A stretch of DNA of 64,000 nucleotides, taken from positions 62,001 through 126,000 of the forward strand of contig JAGVSM010004562.1 of assembly GCA_022494885.1 (NCBI GenBank). Direction: 5' to 3'. The notes under the pieces were generated by a model that saw nothing but the letters and a program-made list of their open reading frames with translations, did no database searches and had not been told where the DNA came from. The DNA comes from Micrasema longulum. Lineage: Eukaryota > Arthropoda > Insecta > Trichoptera > Brachycentridae. How positions within the stretch are numbered: position 1 is the stretch's first letter; every line of letters starts with the position of its first letter. Shown in pieces: positions 1 through 10,735 of this stretch. Position numbers and translations under genes: made by a program.

Positions 1-354
1 ATTAAAATGGGTAAAGCAATGTGGAATACATGTGTGTAAGCTGTTCAATAAGTAATTCTACGTCGGGGCTATTTTTTAATTGATCAATTTCGATAATTTC
101 CTGTTTGTCAACATGAATTATTTTTACATTGTTTTTTAAATCAAAGAAATGTTTATGTTCTATTGAGCGATTGACAAATTTGAATTATCTTTATTATTAA
201 ACCGTAAATCTATATGCTTTTATGCGTTAAAGCTCTACGCGTTTGGCCTACGTAGCATGTATTTTTAAAACCGTTACAATTAAGAAGGAAAGTTCCCGAG
301 TTCACATTGCACCTAAAGGCCATAAACTTGACAAACATAAAATTCTCGAAATTA

Positions 355-760
355 ATAGACTAAAAAATAAACTAACACACGTGTATTCCGCATGACTATA
401 TCTATTGTAATAATTTGACTAATGACTTTTTACCCTTTATTTTTCAGAAATTGACAGAAATTAAATTCACGAGGGATGGGACAATAAAAACTATATACGA
501 GTATATGCAATACTTAAAATCATTAAAATATCATTATATCAACTCATTAATTTACCCGAAATACTCTATTAATGATATCTATTAATGATAATTTACTTTT
601 ATACAATTTAGAATTTTCTATCCCTGTTTTGTGTTAAATATTGAATATAATAATAAAGATATCAGTCTCAAAGATGTCGCGAAAGCGATGAAACCGGTCA
701 CTTGATATTCCAAATGTGTGAATTATAGTATCAATCGTCTTTTATTTCTAAAATAATTTC
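355..760 (+). repeat. Dispersed repeat F2, ribozyme-like tail
   Basis: This stretch is shared with 45235-45660: both contain 'acacgtgtattccgcatgac'-like sequence, then 'gactttttaccctttatttt', then a conserved tail with 'gtcgcgaaagcgatgaaacc'. The tail also recurs at 12357-12410 and in reverse at 11555-11600 and 45149-45202. No protein is recognised. The hairpin with its GAAA loop and the following GAAACCGGTC resemble 3' tails of Penelope-like elements. This copy is a single half, whereas other copies are inverted pairs. The upstream limit is uncertain. Confidence 0.65.
658..710 (+). ncRNA. Hammerhead-like fold in F2 tail
   Basis: Seen on paper: GATATCAGT (658-666) can pair with 700-708, giving a 9-bp stem I with one bulged base. 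CTCAAAGA (667-674) sits where the CUGANGA box would be. Stem II is TCGC/GCGA (677-680 with 685-688) closed by a GAAA loop. GAAA (690-693) is followed by a four-base CCGG loop, then UC (698-699) at the expected cleavage position. The box has one extra base and lacks a perfect CUGANGA, so activity is doubtful. The layout matches the minimal-stem-III hammerheads described in Penelope-like elements. Confidence 0.35.
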
Positions 761-844
761 AATAAACTTCCATCAATAATTTTTACTTATATAGGATTTT
801 AATATAGTATATAATGCAATAGTTGGTTTGACATTCTACGCAAA

Positions 845-1060
845 TTGCTGATAAGCGATAAAAACGATAATTTTCTTACTGACCGATATAGGCTCGGATT
901 GCATTTCTACACAATTGCGACCGACCTCCACTTTTCGCTGGATCAAACAGCCACACTAGTAGCAACTGCTGGCGCTGGCTCCTCAGCCAAGAGCGAAACA
1001 AGGCGCGACTCCCTAGTCTCTTTGTTACTCTTTCCCCAATACATTACGCGCCTTAAATAA
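845..1060 (+). other. GC-richer island with a 71-codon ORF
   Basis: About 180 bases here are clearly richer in G and C than the surroundings. They hold an ORF whose middle reads TATLVATAGAGSSAKSE. I recognise no domain, signal peptide or membrane segment. No second copy was noticed in the window. It may be a decayed element or simply a compositional island. Confidence 0.2.
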
Positions 1061-1096
1061 ATAATAACTTAGTATTAACTCTCAGAACCCCTGTGA

Positions 1097-1165
1097 CCTT
1101 CGTCTACCATGCTTGAGGTCCAGGTTGAAGTCCTAGAAAAGTTGGCATGAAAAATTTGTTCAAAA
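1097..1165 (+). repeat. Degenerate SINE1 fragment
   Basis: The order 'cgtctaccatgc', 'gaggtcc', 'ggttgaagtcc' and 'ttggcatgaaaa' follows the tRNA-derived head and early body of the SINE1 copies at 49531 and 53942. The B-box is heavily decayed. No tail is visible. Confidence 0.35.
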
Positions 1166-2124
1166 CTTATTATTTTTATCTTCTGTTGTTTTGTTATGTA
1201 TGGTAAAGTTATGGGTGTGAATACTTAAAAAAAAAATGTATTAAATTTGACAATATTTTTACGTTTAAATTATTTTATTTAGACAATTACACGAGTATTA
1301 GAATTTTGTTTTATGTTTAATTTCATATTTTATTAAAGGCATAAGATGTTTAGTAAATAAATAAAAATGTATACACAAAAACTATTATAATGAGAAAAGT
1401 GGTACCTTAAAAACAGCTTAAAATCTTGTAAAATATAACCAAAAATATTATAGTACAATTATTAATATTTCTTCTTGGGCCTATGATATTTGAGTATTTA
1501 ACCGGTTTTGTTTTTACTTTTAAATTATTTTTATTTGTTGCCAAGCACAGGGCTATAATTTAAAATATTCTTAACCTTCAAGATATAAAAGAGAGTACTA
1601 TGCGAATCAAAAAATAAAAACACGAACTTTTATTGTATTGAATGAAATAAATTTAAAAAACTAGAAACATAAATTCACGTGAATTAACATTTGAAATTGC
1701 AATTGTCTTGTTTTTTTAATATATTTTAGTTTATTTGATACAAATTCAAGAGAAACGAAGATGTTGATTCATCATTGATTAACAATAAAACAAGAGACTA
1801 ACCCTTATCTTTGCTGACCATGACAATAGTAGAATAATAAGAGTAACGGGCTGAATCATGCTGTGAACGAACAATTTTGTTTTGCCCTTTTATTAGACTC
1901 AATTCATTAAGTGCATATTCGAACTCAATGCTATTAGTTTTAATCGGATAATCAAATTATTATGTCTAAATTATATGGCTTTTATTAGTACAAATGTGTA
2001 GCGTTGAACATAATTATATGTTAATATATTTATTGACCACATTTGATTTATTCACTGTTTATCGAGTTGCATGCACAATGCACGCGTATCCGCCACAACA
2101 AAATATCTTATATAATAATGCAAC
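1166..2124. other. AT-rich stretch, nothing recognised
   Basis: I see only A/T runs and short chance ORFs. No tRNA-like boxes, retroelement protein motifs or repeats shared with the rest of the window were noticed. Confidence 0.5.
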
Positions 2125-2240
2125 AGAAAGGGAAAAACAATTTCCAGAAGGAACATTGAAGTTTAGGCATTTACAGGGCTGATGACTTGTCATTGGTTAG
2201 TTTAAATGGCCACTTTACTCACTGAATAACAATCAACATT
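2125..2240 (+). repeat. Foldback family P, left-arm fragment
   Basis: It contains 'gcaacagaaagggaaaa', then 'aggcatttacagggctgatg', 'gtcattggttagtttaa' and 'ggccactttactcactg', in the same order as the P left arms at 5422, 16098 and 26718. Only one arm is present, truncated after the 'cactgaataac' segment. Confidence 0.7.
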
Positions 2241-2284
2241 TTGCTTACTACTATTTACTACTAACGGGATACTATTTTTTAGAA

Positions 2285-2400
2285 ATACAACTATTATGTT
2301 GAAGGTGTATAGTGAGGTTTGCATGTTGGTGTAATTAGTGTCCTGATAAAACTGACAGACATAGAGAAGTCGGTAAGTAGATAATTAAAAATATTCATCA
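2285..2400 (+). repeat. Penelope-like tail repeat F1, fragment
   Basis: It reads 'gaaggtgtatagtgag', 'tttgcatgttggtgtaatta', 'gtgtcctgataaaactgac' and 'agacatagagaagtcggtaa'. This matches the F1 tail at 19440-19574, 61205-61345 and 63890-63990. The ribozyme-like stem II region is deleted here. Confidence 0.6.
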
Positions 2401-2784
2401 ACATTTAGTAAAGTTAATGTTTTAAATGTGAATTAAAAATTATAAATCATATTATTAGAAGTGTATAAGAATTTAACACACTTGCACTGTATAAAGTAAT
2501 GGCCAGGTTAAATAAAACATTTAAACATAAATGTAATCAAACATGTCCCAGAATGTTGCTCCTTTTACACGTGAAATGTTCTTTCTGGGGATATAACGCT
2601 AAATACCCCGCAGATTACCACTGCTTTTTGATAAATATGTGTGGACTTTTAAATACATTCCCTCATGTAATTTATGGGTCCGTTAAACAACCCCCTGTAT
2701 TTTGTTGCGAGAGGAAAATACTGAGAGATGATTTATGGGAGGAAAAGAGTGTACAAAGAATATAACGCGATACACCGAAGGTAT
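2401..2784. other. No supported feature
   Basis: An open 88-codon stretch lies at 2499-2765 (+) but has no recognisable motif and is interpreted as a chance ORF. No shared repeat was noticed. Confidence 0.4.
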
Positions 2785-3178
2785 AGGGCTTATAGGTCGC
2801 CATTATGGGACTGTGAATATTTTGAATCTCATGGAAGAATTTTGTAGGCTAAATCTTTGAAATGATCACAAAGATTAAGATAGATACAGTAAATTGATGG
2901 ATTTTTTGGTTGTTTTTGTGGATTATAGAGAGGTTTTTTGTGCAGCTTATCTCAATCGGCAACGAAGTAAAACTTACTGGGTTTATAGATCACGATTATA
3001 GGACTTTGTGAATATTTTGAATCTCATGAAAGAATATTCTAGGTGAAATCTTTAAAATGACCAAAAAGATTAAGATGAATATAATAAATTGATGGATTTT
3101 TTTTGGTTGTTTTTGTGTATTACAGAGAGCTTCTTTGTGGAGCTTTTCTCAATCGACAACGAGCAATTTTTATTTTTA
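2785..3178 (+). repeat. Two-unit 195-bp tandem duplication
   Basis: 'gtgaatattttgaatctcat' occurs at 2813 and again at 3008, a period of 195 bases. The shared order then continues through 'aaattgatggattttttt', 'ggttgtttttgtg' and 'tctcaatcg' in both units. The units differ at scattered positions, so the duplication is not recent. No coding function is recognised. Confidence 0.75.
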
Positions 3179-3244
3179 TGTTTGCACGCTAAGCTGTGTA
3201 CGGTATGTGATGGGTAAGATATGAAGACGGAAATATAAGGTTTG

Positions 3245-3360
3245 AAAAGATATTCCAGAAGGTAAGCATTCAGAGGAAAGGCGGTCTGACTTTTCTTCAT
3301 ACAAAAGTATTCACGTATTTTCTCCCTTGATTATGGCACAAGAGCAATGATTATTTTACA
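3245..3360 (-). repeat. Dispersed repeat shared with 7553-7645
   Basis: 'aggaaaggcggtctgac', 'cttcatacaaaagtattc' and 'gattatggcac' here align with 'aggaaacgcgatctgac', 'cttcatacaaacgtattc' and 'gattatgacac' at 7559-7642. At the second locus the minus strand next door reads like a Jockey-type C-terminus (PIFNNNMA). The pair may therefore be decayed non-LTR tails read on the minus strand. Confidence 0.5.
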
Positions 3361-3584
3361 AACAATACATATTTACCATAGGCGTATCTCATTGTCTTTT
3401 TTATTTCATTTTCTTTTATAGGAGCTAGGACCGTCACAAAAACTAAAAAAGCGCGTAGTTTTTTTTTCCGGTTTTAGTTATGCAAATGAAATGTCTTTTT
3501 CGCAAATTATCGGGGAGACGTTTGCGAGAGATGGACATAAAACAAACAATGTTCAAATACACATTTGTACAAATTCTTAGACAC

Positions 3585-3745
3585 CGCCTTTCCTCTTAAC
3601 TGTTCGCCTGCTATGGAAGAGGTCTCGGGTTTGATTCTCGACACGGTTGGCATGAAAATTTTCTTCTAAAAGGTGTTGAATATTTCTCAGTCCATGAGCT
3701 GGTACCTGAAGGTGCTGAGAGGGAATGATGACGTTGACGAAGGTA
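3585..3745 (+). repeat. SINE1 copy, partial
   Basis: It has a decayed tRNA-like head with 'gaggtctcgggtttgattct' (B-box region), the 'acacggttggcatgaaaa' segment, and a body with 'gctggtacctgaagg'. It ends in 'gggaatgatgacg'. The A-box is poor. It matches the copies at 11217, 19721, 49531 and 53706. Confidence 0.65.
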
Positions 3746-4124
3746 TATGCAGGTGGTCATAACCAGGTATTAGCTGATTAAGGTGAATACTTTACAAACT
3801 CAATTCCCGAGAGCATTACTTAATTAGTTGAAAGTATAAAATTATATCTAGTCTGCGTATCTGCTTCAGCCAAATTTGATTCGCTCGAAGAGAATATTAG
3901 GTAAAGTGGTTTTATTTTATAACCAAAATTGAAGTCCGAGAATGCACGTACCCGCCTCCTATAACGAGTGCCTTAAAATAAGTAAAGTGGTCACTTAAAC
4001 CATATTGACAGGTCATAAGCGCTGTAAATGCCTAGATTTTCATATCATCTTTAAAATGTGTATTATTCGTTCCCTTTGTTATACAATCAAGTCCCTTAGC
4101 AGGGGTCCATTTCCAAATCGATTA
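3746..4124. other. No supported feature
   Basis: About 380 bases with no recognisable repeat or coding motif. Near 4000-4040 there is 'ggtcataagcgctgtaaatg', a short echo of family P (right-arm 'ggtcataagccctgtaaatg'), so a small decayed P piece probably lies around 3985-4060. Confidence 0.4.
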
Positions 4125-4450
4125 ATTTATTTTATTTATTATGGTTTACAATCAATAAACAATACATATGACATTGGTATTATAATAACAAATTGTTATT
4201 TTAGATATTAATCATTAATTGTATGTGAACACATCATGCTCAAATAAAGAAAAAAAAAGTTTCAGTTAGTTTTAAAAAAAAAAAATGGCCAGCTTAATTG
4301 AATTCTATAATTGTTATAAAAGTTATAACGAACAGGTTATTACAAATTATTTTACCTAATTAACATGAGTGACGATTTAATTGTATAAATTGCGTAACAG
4401 TTTTCCTATTATTATTTAATGTATCATTAAAGATATCAATATCAGCATTT

Positions 4451-4800
4451 GATGCGCCTGAACTACTGAGTTCAATAAAATTAAATATCCTAACTAGAAA
4501 CCTCAGACAAAACTTACTCTTTCATACCGATAACCATAGAACTAAGTGTGGCTTTCATTCCCCTCTGCCCAGACTTCTTAGGTTTGCCAACAAACATACC
4601 AGTTTTGATTTCTTTGATAACAAGTTGTCTTTTTTCATACGATTACTGAATCGAATAAAATTATAAACACCTTTCCCCCGTTTAAACTCCTACCAAGTCT
4701 ATTATACACCATTGTGTTTTTCTACTTCCTTTTAAAATGATTTTCTATGTACAAATATGTCCTTAAAAATACCCATATAAATAAATTAAAATAAATTAAT
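4451..4800 (+). pseudogene. Jockey-like retroelement 3' end, inserted in element A
   Basis: Frame 4451-4666 is open for 71 codons without a start. It includes APELLSSIKLNILTRNLR and HTDNHRTKCGFHSPLPRLLR, the pattern of Jockey-clade C-termini (a 'HRTN-G-SP--R' block). It stops at 4664-4666 and is followed by an A/T-rich 3' region ending in 'aaataaattaaaataaatta'. It interrupts element A in the opposite orientation. It is strongly 5'-truncated, as is usual for non-LTR insertions. A target duplication could not be resolved. Confidence 0.65.
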
Positions 4801-4844
4801 AACTTTCTACATTATTTACAATCTTAACATACGTGATAGTGCAT

Positions 4845-5215
4845 ACATAACTCATACATACATAACTCAGAAATTCTGATGGACGTAGGTCTGTTCGTAC
4901 CTGATAACTATTTTTTCGACAAAGACAGCATCGATTGTTTTACCTACCACGATGCAGAACCAACCTGCCAATGGTTATGCCGGTTGGTAGAGCAATCTTG
5001 CTACTTAATCGCATCGCCTCGGATGTCGACATATTTCACGACAGTGGGCCTTCTAGGAAAGCACTTTCTAACTTTAAATTTTTCTTTTTACATTTTGTTA
5101 TATTATTTTAATAACATAACTATCTACTGTAATTTGTGATCTTTTATTGTATTTAGAATGAATTGGGTCTTTTTTCTCTAATGTTCTAAATATTTGAATA
5201 AATAAGTGAAATGAA
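4845..5215 (+). pseudogene. Jockey-like 3' end, second insertion in element A
   Basis: The frame through 4895-5110 shows PDNYFF and, one base shifted, PRCRTNLPMVMP and ASDVDIFHDSG. The same peptides occur on the minus strand at 7790-8000, where an RT C-terminus lies upstream, so this is the 3' end of the same family. The tail ends 'gaataaataagtgaaatga'. At least one frameshift is needed to join the parts. It separates two blocks of element A. Confidence 0.6.
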
Positions 5216-5421
5216 ATTAAAGTGCGCCATATTATTATTGAAGGTTGGAAGGTAAAATGTAGTGTACGATCTCAATCGCCGACTGGGGACATTCAAGGGT
5301 ACATTCTCTAAACAAAATGAAGAATCAACATAACAATAAATTCTTTTATAAAGATATATGTATCAAGTCTAAAATCTGTCTCCTAAACTCCAATTTATCT
5401 AGACCAAAGTGTTCCAAAATT

Positions 5422-5690
5422 ATTAACACATTACAACAGAAATAATTTTAGATAAGGGAACAAAGAAGTCTAGGCATTTACAGGTTTTATGACCTGTCAT
5501 TGGTTGGATTGAGAGGCCACTTTACACACTGTGTAACATTTACCATTCTGACTATATTTGATCATCTTTATTCCTTTAATTCTGCCATCTGTTGATGTTT
5601 GTGAAGTAAACGAGCTAAAACCTTTATTAATATGTGTGAGATTCATCTGATTAAATTATTTCACCCACATACTGGGGAACACCCGAATTT
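5422..5690 (+). repeat. Foldback family P, left arm
   Basis: This is a nearly complete inner left arm: 'aggcatttacagg', 'gacctgtcattggttgg', 'acacactgtgtaacattt', 'catctgttgatgtttgtgaa', 'gtgagattcatctgatta' and the central 'tatttcacccacatactgg'. It directly abuts element A at 5420. No matching right arm follows; another left arm follows instead at 5735. Confidence 0.8.
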
Positions 5691-5734
5691 TCTTTTCGAT
5701 TTTTATATTTCTTGGACCAGGTGAATTTGTCAAC

Positions 5735-5990
5735 AATGTTTTTAATTTGTCCAAATTTTCTTAGACAGGAACTGAGTTCAAAGTAGTTAGTTTTTAAAAA
5801 CATATTACAAGAAAGATGAAGAACATTTAAGAGATGGAAATATGAAGTCAAGGCATCCACAAAGATTATGACCGGTCATTGGTTGGTTTAAGTGGCCACC
5901 TTACACGAAGTGTTACATCCACCATTCTGCCTTTATTTGAACCTCTATATTCCTTTTATTCTTCCATCTGTTGATGTTTACATATAAAAC
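5735..5990 (+). repeat. Foldback family P, second left arm in tandem
   Basis: It starts with the outer-arm words 'caacaatgtttttaattt' and 'gtccaaattttcttagacag', then 'caaggcatccacaaag', 'gaccggtcattggttggttt' and 'catctgttgatgtttacat'. It has the same orientation as the arm at 5422, so the two form a direct rather than inverted pair. Confidence 0.75.
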
Positions 5991-6600
5991 GTAAGACAAG
6001 AACTTAAATTCCATTGAAAAAAATATTAATATGAAGTTTATATTAGTACCCAATCATAATTAATAAAATGATTATTTTAGATTGATTTAAAAATTTCACC
6101 ATGTTTTTAGAATTGCAACTGAAACAAATGTCAATCAATTTTGTTTTTCTTCTATAAATTCGTTTTGAAAACGTTTGATTTAATTCAAAACGTTATTAAT
6201 TAAACATCATTTCAGAATACTGCATTTGATTCGATTTCATAATAAAATAATTTATATTGTTTCGACGAAAATTGTATCGGCATGAATTTATTGGAATTAT
6301 TTTAATGTTAATTAGTCATCACTTTTTGCATGGAAATACAAAATTCAGTTTAGTTTAAAATAAAACAATGTTTTGAAGATTTAATTGGTGCATTGTTTAA
6401 ATATGACACTAATTTTATTATTGCTTTTAAATGATATATTTTATCGTGTTAATAAAATGTGCTAGTTATTTTCTTTACTAACTTTGTTTACTTTGTGGAA
6501 ATTTGTTATTAGTTCTGCGTTTATACACTATATCTGTTTGTTTACTATAAATATGCATGAAGAACTGTTGATTTTCCAAATAAAGTAAAATAAAAATAAT
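5991..6600. other. AT-rich stretch, nothing recognised
   Basis: I see only A/T-rich sequence with oligo-A and oligo-T runs. No repeat, coding motif or tRNA-like box was recognised. Confidence 0.45.
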
Positions 6601-6607
6601 AAATACA

Positions 6608-7030
6608 TCTTCTCAAGCACGTACGCCAATTATCTCGAATTTTGACTTGTCTATCTGTAAAGATTTGTTGAATTTGGTCGTGCCACGTCTTCCTCGGTCT
6701 TCCTTATTTTTCCAACGACATTCAAATCGTAAACTCTCTAAGCCGTTCTTTCATTGTCCGTTCGCTCTACATGTCCAAACCAACGCAACACTCCTTTCTT
6801 GATTTTATCGATAATGCTGGTCTAAACCTTACATATCGCAGGGATCTCGATATTTGTGCACCTATCATACATAGTTTTACTACACATTCACCCAAGAGAT
6901 CGCATTTCGATGGCATTTAGTCTACTCTCGTCATTGTTTTTCCGATTTCCTACTTCACTCCCATGCATAGGGTTGGCATCAGAACTCCATTGCGAACAGC
7001 TAGTTATGTCTCTTGCGACAAACGTTTGTT
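6608..7030 (-). pseudogene. RTE-like family R, decayed C-terminus
   Basis: The minus strand reads, with stops and frame changes, VRNGVLMPTLCMG, KKECCVGLDM-like sequence, then GRPRKTWHDQIQQIF. The same order occurs in the plus-strand copies at 24359, 38665, 46865, 52645 and 56076. These are the last segments of a non-LTR polyprotein, downstream of the reverse transcriptase palm. The clade is probably RTE or a relative. Confidence 0.7.
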
Positions 7031-7480
7031 TGTCAAGGTAGATTTAAGTAAACATTTAAGTCAAATCTGTACATTTAGTAATTAAAAATCTTTGTTGGTT
7101 TTTTGAATGAGGGTTATATGAGTATTGTTTTCTCGATTCCAATGTTATGGCATGCCATATTTCGTATTTCAATAAATTAACTCCAGATATCTAAACAGGC
7201 TTCCAATAAACGGCATATTACCATAGCAATACAAACAATATTCATGATTCTATTTAATTTTGACAATAATATATTATTTCAGCTATGATGTATCACCTCA
7301 ACCATGATAATTCGTATAATAATGTAGAAATAATAAACACGCGAACAATGGCAGCTTCTGTTAACATTTAATGGAATAATATATTAATAACAAATCTGTT
7401 TCTAAGGTTAGATAAAGTTATTACGCGGAAACGAAAGGTCTCTTCAACGATCTGCTAAAATAATCCAGAAAGCACAAAAA
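7031..7480. other. No supported feature
   Basis: About 450 bases of AT-rich sequence without a recognisable repeat or protein motif. Confidence 0.4.
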
Positions 7481-7650
7481 AACATTAGGGACACTGCCAT
7501 ATTATTGTTAAATATTGGAGTGTGCATACTCACGAAAACAAAAATTGTGTGTTTAGAAGGAAACGCGATCTGACTTTCCTTCATACAAACGTATTCCAGT
7601 ATTTTTTCCCAGGATTATGACACTAGTGCAGTGATTTATTTTTTCATTTA
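7481..7650 (-). repeat. Dispersed repeat, possible Jockey-like C-terminus
   Basis: It is shared with 3245-3360 over about 90 bases. On the minus strand a short frame reads MKESQIAFPSKHTIF and TPIFNNNMAVSLM. The second peptide recalls LPTFNNNMAHFNALSRM of element A. The open frame is short, so the assignment is tentative. Confidence 0.35.
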
Positions 7651-7789
7651 TTTGTGTTAATTAACATAAAGAACATTAAAGGGTACCTCAAGGGTAATTC
7701 ATTCTCAATACATTACGAAATGTACGTAACAGATCAATTAAAAAATAAATTAAAAAAAAGTGTTGTAAAATGCACACAAATTACAATTG

Positions 7790-8470
7790 AAAAATTTCCT
7801 TACTAAGAGAAATTCCACTGTTATGAAATACATCGATATCTGAGGCGACACCATTGAATAACAAGATTGCTTGATTAAATTCTGGCATAACTATTGGCAG
7901 GTTGGTTCTGCATCGTGGAAGGTAGAACAACCTGTGTTGCCTTTTAAAAGATAATTGTCAGGGACAAACAGATCAAATTTATTCAGAATATTTGAATTAT
8001 GTATGCGACCACTAATCAGTTAAAGAAAGTGAACACCCAAATTAATATTCTTTCTCCACAACAATGATTAGTAGCCCAGCATTTCAAGTAAAAAATCGGT
8101 CGGAAAAACCCAAGGGAAAAATTCATACTCCCTGAGAAACAGATAACCCATAATTTTTTTCTGCACCCTCTCTCTCATTAAGGAATGTATGTTTTTTTTG
8201 GCGACCAAATGATAGAACTAAATCCCGAGCGACTTCTTACCAAGGAATTATACAATGTTTTCAGAACCTGAATATTCGGAAAAATCTTGGCATTCCTGAA
8301 AACAAATCCAAGCATTTTAAGGGAGTTACTGCATAATGACATTATATGTAGATTAAATGATAACTTAGCGTCGAACAGTACCCCGAGATCCCTGGACGTC
8401 AATGGACGTTCAAGTTTTACTCCATCTACTCGTATGATACAACGGAAACAAATTGTTTTAGACGTTTTGT
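7790..8470 (-). pseudogene. Jockey-like reverse transcriptase C-terminal remnant
   Basis: On the minus strand from 8470 downward it reads RVDGVKLERP, LTSRDLGVLFDAKLSF, KMLGFVFRNAK and LKTLYNSLVRSRSGFSSIIW. After frameshifts it continues LFVPDNYL and FNGVASDIDVFHNSG near 7800-8000. 'RDLGV-FD-KL-F--H' and 'LY-SLVRS--E--S--W' are standard blocks between the RT thumb and C-terminus of Jockey-type elements. The palm with its catalytic FADD is absent. The 3' section is the same family as the insertion at 4845. Confidence 0.85.
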
Positions 8471-9985
8471 TCGCCCAGTTTTATCTGCCGTCTTCGGACC
8501 TACTGTATACAAATACGAAAAATAATAAAAAAAACGGAAAACATACCAACACAGATAATTTCATTTTGATATTCTTTCTAAAAAAACTTTAAAAAATCGG
8601 TTCGGTTAGGGTGCGGAAAATGGGATAGCGAAACGTCAATTTTGTCGATTTTAGCTTGGCATAATCAGTCCGACGCCGACAGGCAGTTGCCTTTTTTGCA
8701 CAGTATCGGAAATCTGTTTGGTGACGGAAAAAATATTTTCAAATACCTATTAATTATAATTGTCAGATACCGCATATTCTTTGAATTTGTTCACCGACAG
8801 GCACTACCACATAAATGTAGGCGATGAAACACTTGAACGCACTGTTTATTTTGCATTTTTGTTTGGAACAAATAAAAAAAAATATGAACTGTATGATTCA
8901 ATTTCATTATAGTAGACGATTTGTTAGCTTCATTGCATAAAAGCTTTGTCTTTGTGTGTTGGTTATATCCGCAATAAGTACACGTAAGTATCCAACGCAG
9001 TTTGGGTAAAGATGTATCTTTTGGAAGAATGAAGTCAGAGAAATAATAATATTTCGCCTCCAAGTGTGTAAAAGCGTAAGATTTTACGTCAAAATACATT
9101 CTCGCAAAATGTTTACAGCACTTCCTCGCTTTCACTACCCGTGAGGGCTGTTCTGAAATAACACGGAGCTGAGAGTAAATCTTAAATTACTCTATATTAG
9201 TAACAGCATCAGGTATCTTCAAACTATTTGATCTAAGGGCATACCATTTTGGAATGCTGATGTTAGCACTTTACAAGCAATTGTTATAATATTCTTACAA
9301 ACGAAAAATTATTTCATAAATGATGATGTTTTAATCATTTAGTAAAACATTACTTATTGTTGGCAAGACTAAACTTGTGAATTCAGAAACATTACTAGGC
9401 CAATAAAATTGTCCACAGTATGTTCATTACAAAACAATATGTAAAGTGTAGAAATATAAACTTATAATATTAGAAATCAAACACTGATTTGAGTCTACTG
9501 AACACTTTATTTTATAAATATATTTTTTAATTATTATTTTATAAGGTAATTCAATAAATATGCATATAAAAACTCGACATTTGTTTGAAACGTAATTTAT
9601 CTTGAGAGGGTTTTTTATAATGCACGTCAAATAGTGTGAACGATCTGTGTTTTAAAGTAAAACACCTTAAAACTAAACAATAATGAAATCGAATTGTGAG
9701 TTTATAATTCTTAGCACCCAATTTTAGTTATTGAAATGAGGGATCAAAATACACGATAAAATATTGTTGTTTCAATACACGACATTTTTTCGTGTAAGAC
9801 GTTGATATTTTTGAAGCCGGTTTTTAGCGTGTATTAGTGTATTTTTTTAGGGTAATCGATGCTTATAAATACTGGCTTCAATTTAAAAAAAAACGATCAA
9901 AACACCATGAGAGGTAAATATCATGTTTTAAAAAAAAAATCTCGTCAATTGGATGTGGGTGAAAAAATTACTTCCACTGCCACTG
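8471..9985. other. No supported feature
   Basis: Short chance ORFs occur at 8642-8827 and on the minus strand at 8791-9135, without recognised domains. Composition is AT-rich throughout. I found no repeat shared with the rest of the window. Confidence 0.4.
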
Positions 9986-9989
9986 CCAC

Positions 9990-10425
9990 TGTGGCCACTT
10001 TACACACTGTTAGTAGGTGATTTGGTTCAGCCGGATGAATCTCACCCACGTGATAAAGGTTTCAGCTCTTTTACTTCACAAAAGTCTACAGATGGAAGAG
10101 TTTAGGAAATGTGGATGTTCAAACATAGGCAGAATGCTGAATGTTACACAGTGTGTAATGTGGCCACTTAAACCAGCCAATGACAGGTCATAAGCCCTGT
10201 AAATGCCTAGATTTCCATATTCCCTTTCTCAGATTTTTTTTTTCCCTCTCTGTTGAAATAAATTTAAATATGAACAACTCCCTAGGGAGTAAATCCAGCC
10301 AGTCTGCAAGCATTTGGACATAATCAAACATTGTTGAAAAAAATTACACTTATTATTTAAAAAACAAACTAAAACGTATCTTAAGAAAACTTTTTGAATC
10401 GATTCTGTCGAGTTTTTATTTTTAA
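9990..10425 (-). repeat. Foldback family P, right arm with outer end
   Basis: It reads 'gatgaatctcacccacgtga', 'ggtttcagctcttttacttc', 'cataggcagaatgctgaatg', 'cagccaatgacaggtcataa', 'gccctgtaaatgcctagat'. It then has the outer part 'aactccctagggagtaaatc', 'agccagtctgcaagcatttg' and 'caaacattgttgaaaaa'. This is one of the best copies for defining the outer end of the arm. Confidence 0.8.
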
Positions 10426-10629
10426 AATTAACATACAAAAAGGACGAGGAATTAAAAAAAACAAAAAAATAGAATTATTATCTTTAATGATTCCACTAGA
10501 AATGTATTTTTTGGGTAAATGTATAATTATCGATAATTGGTGTTATAATTGCTTTGTATCTAAATCATTTTTTGCATGGAATAGTCTAGAGTAAATAAAT
10601 AACCCACACCATTAAAAACTGTTTTTACG

Positions 10630-10735
10630 TTGAATATTTCACCCTCTTTGGACTAGCATCTGAAGAGTGAGAGTGATCAGTGATCATATTGCCCTTATTG
10701 AGATACGCTGTTACACCATTTGCTGCGGATAAGGA
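10630..10735 (+). repeat. SINE1 body fragment, headless
   Basis: 'gaatatttcaccctctttgg', 'actagcatctgaag', 'ctgatc'-like sequence and 'attgagatacgctg' follow the body of SINE1 ('aatatttcatagtcc', 'actggtacctga', 'gatcaagatacgctg'). The tRNA head is missing. Confidence 0.5.

Larger units (their letters stand above)
4125..5420 (-). pseudogene. Jockey-like element A, copy 1, split by two insertions
   Basis: Three blocks (4125-4449, 4801-4844, 5216-5420) align in order with the uninterrupted copy at 57577-58160. Shared words include 'aatacatatgacattggt', 'aacaggttattacaaatt' and 'caatctcaatcgccgact'. Read on the minus strand in the better copy, the family encodes a Jockey-type C-terminus with NVPSRRLRLH and LPTFNNNMAHFNALSRM. 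This copy is more decayed. The 3' end lies near 4125. The gaps at 4450-4800 and 4845-5215 are separate plus-strand elements. Confidence 0.7.

Noticed and set aside
2168..2180. CTGATGA inside family P ('gggctgatgacctgtcattgg') as a hammerhead core
   Set aside because: No GAAA follows at a suitable distance. Most P copies read CTTATGA, and the segment instead forms a small ACAGG/CCTGT hairpin.
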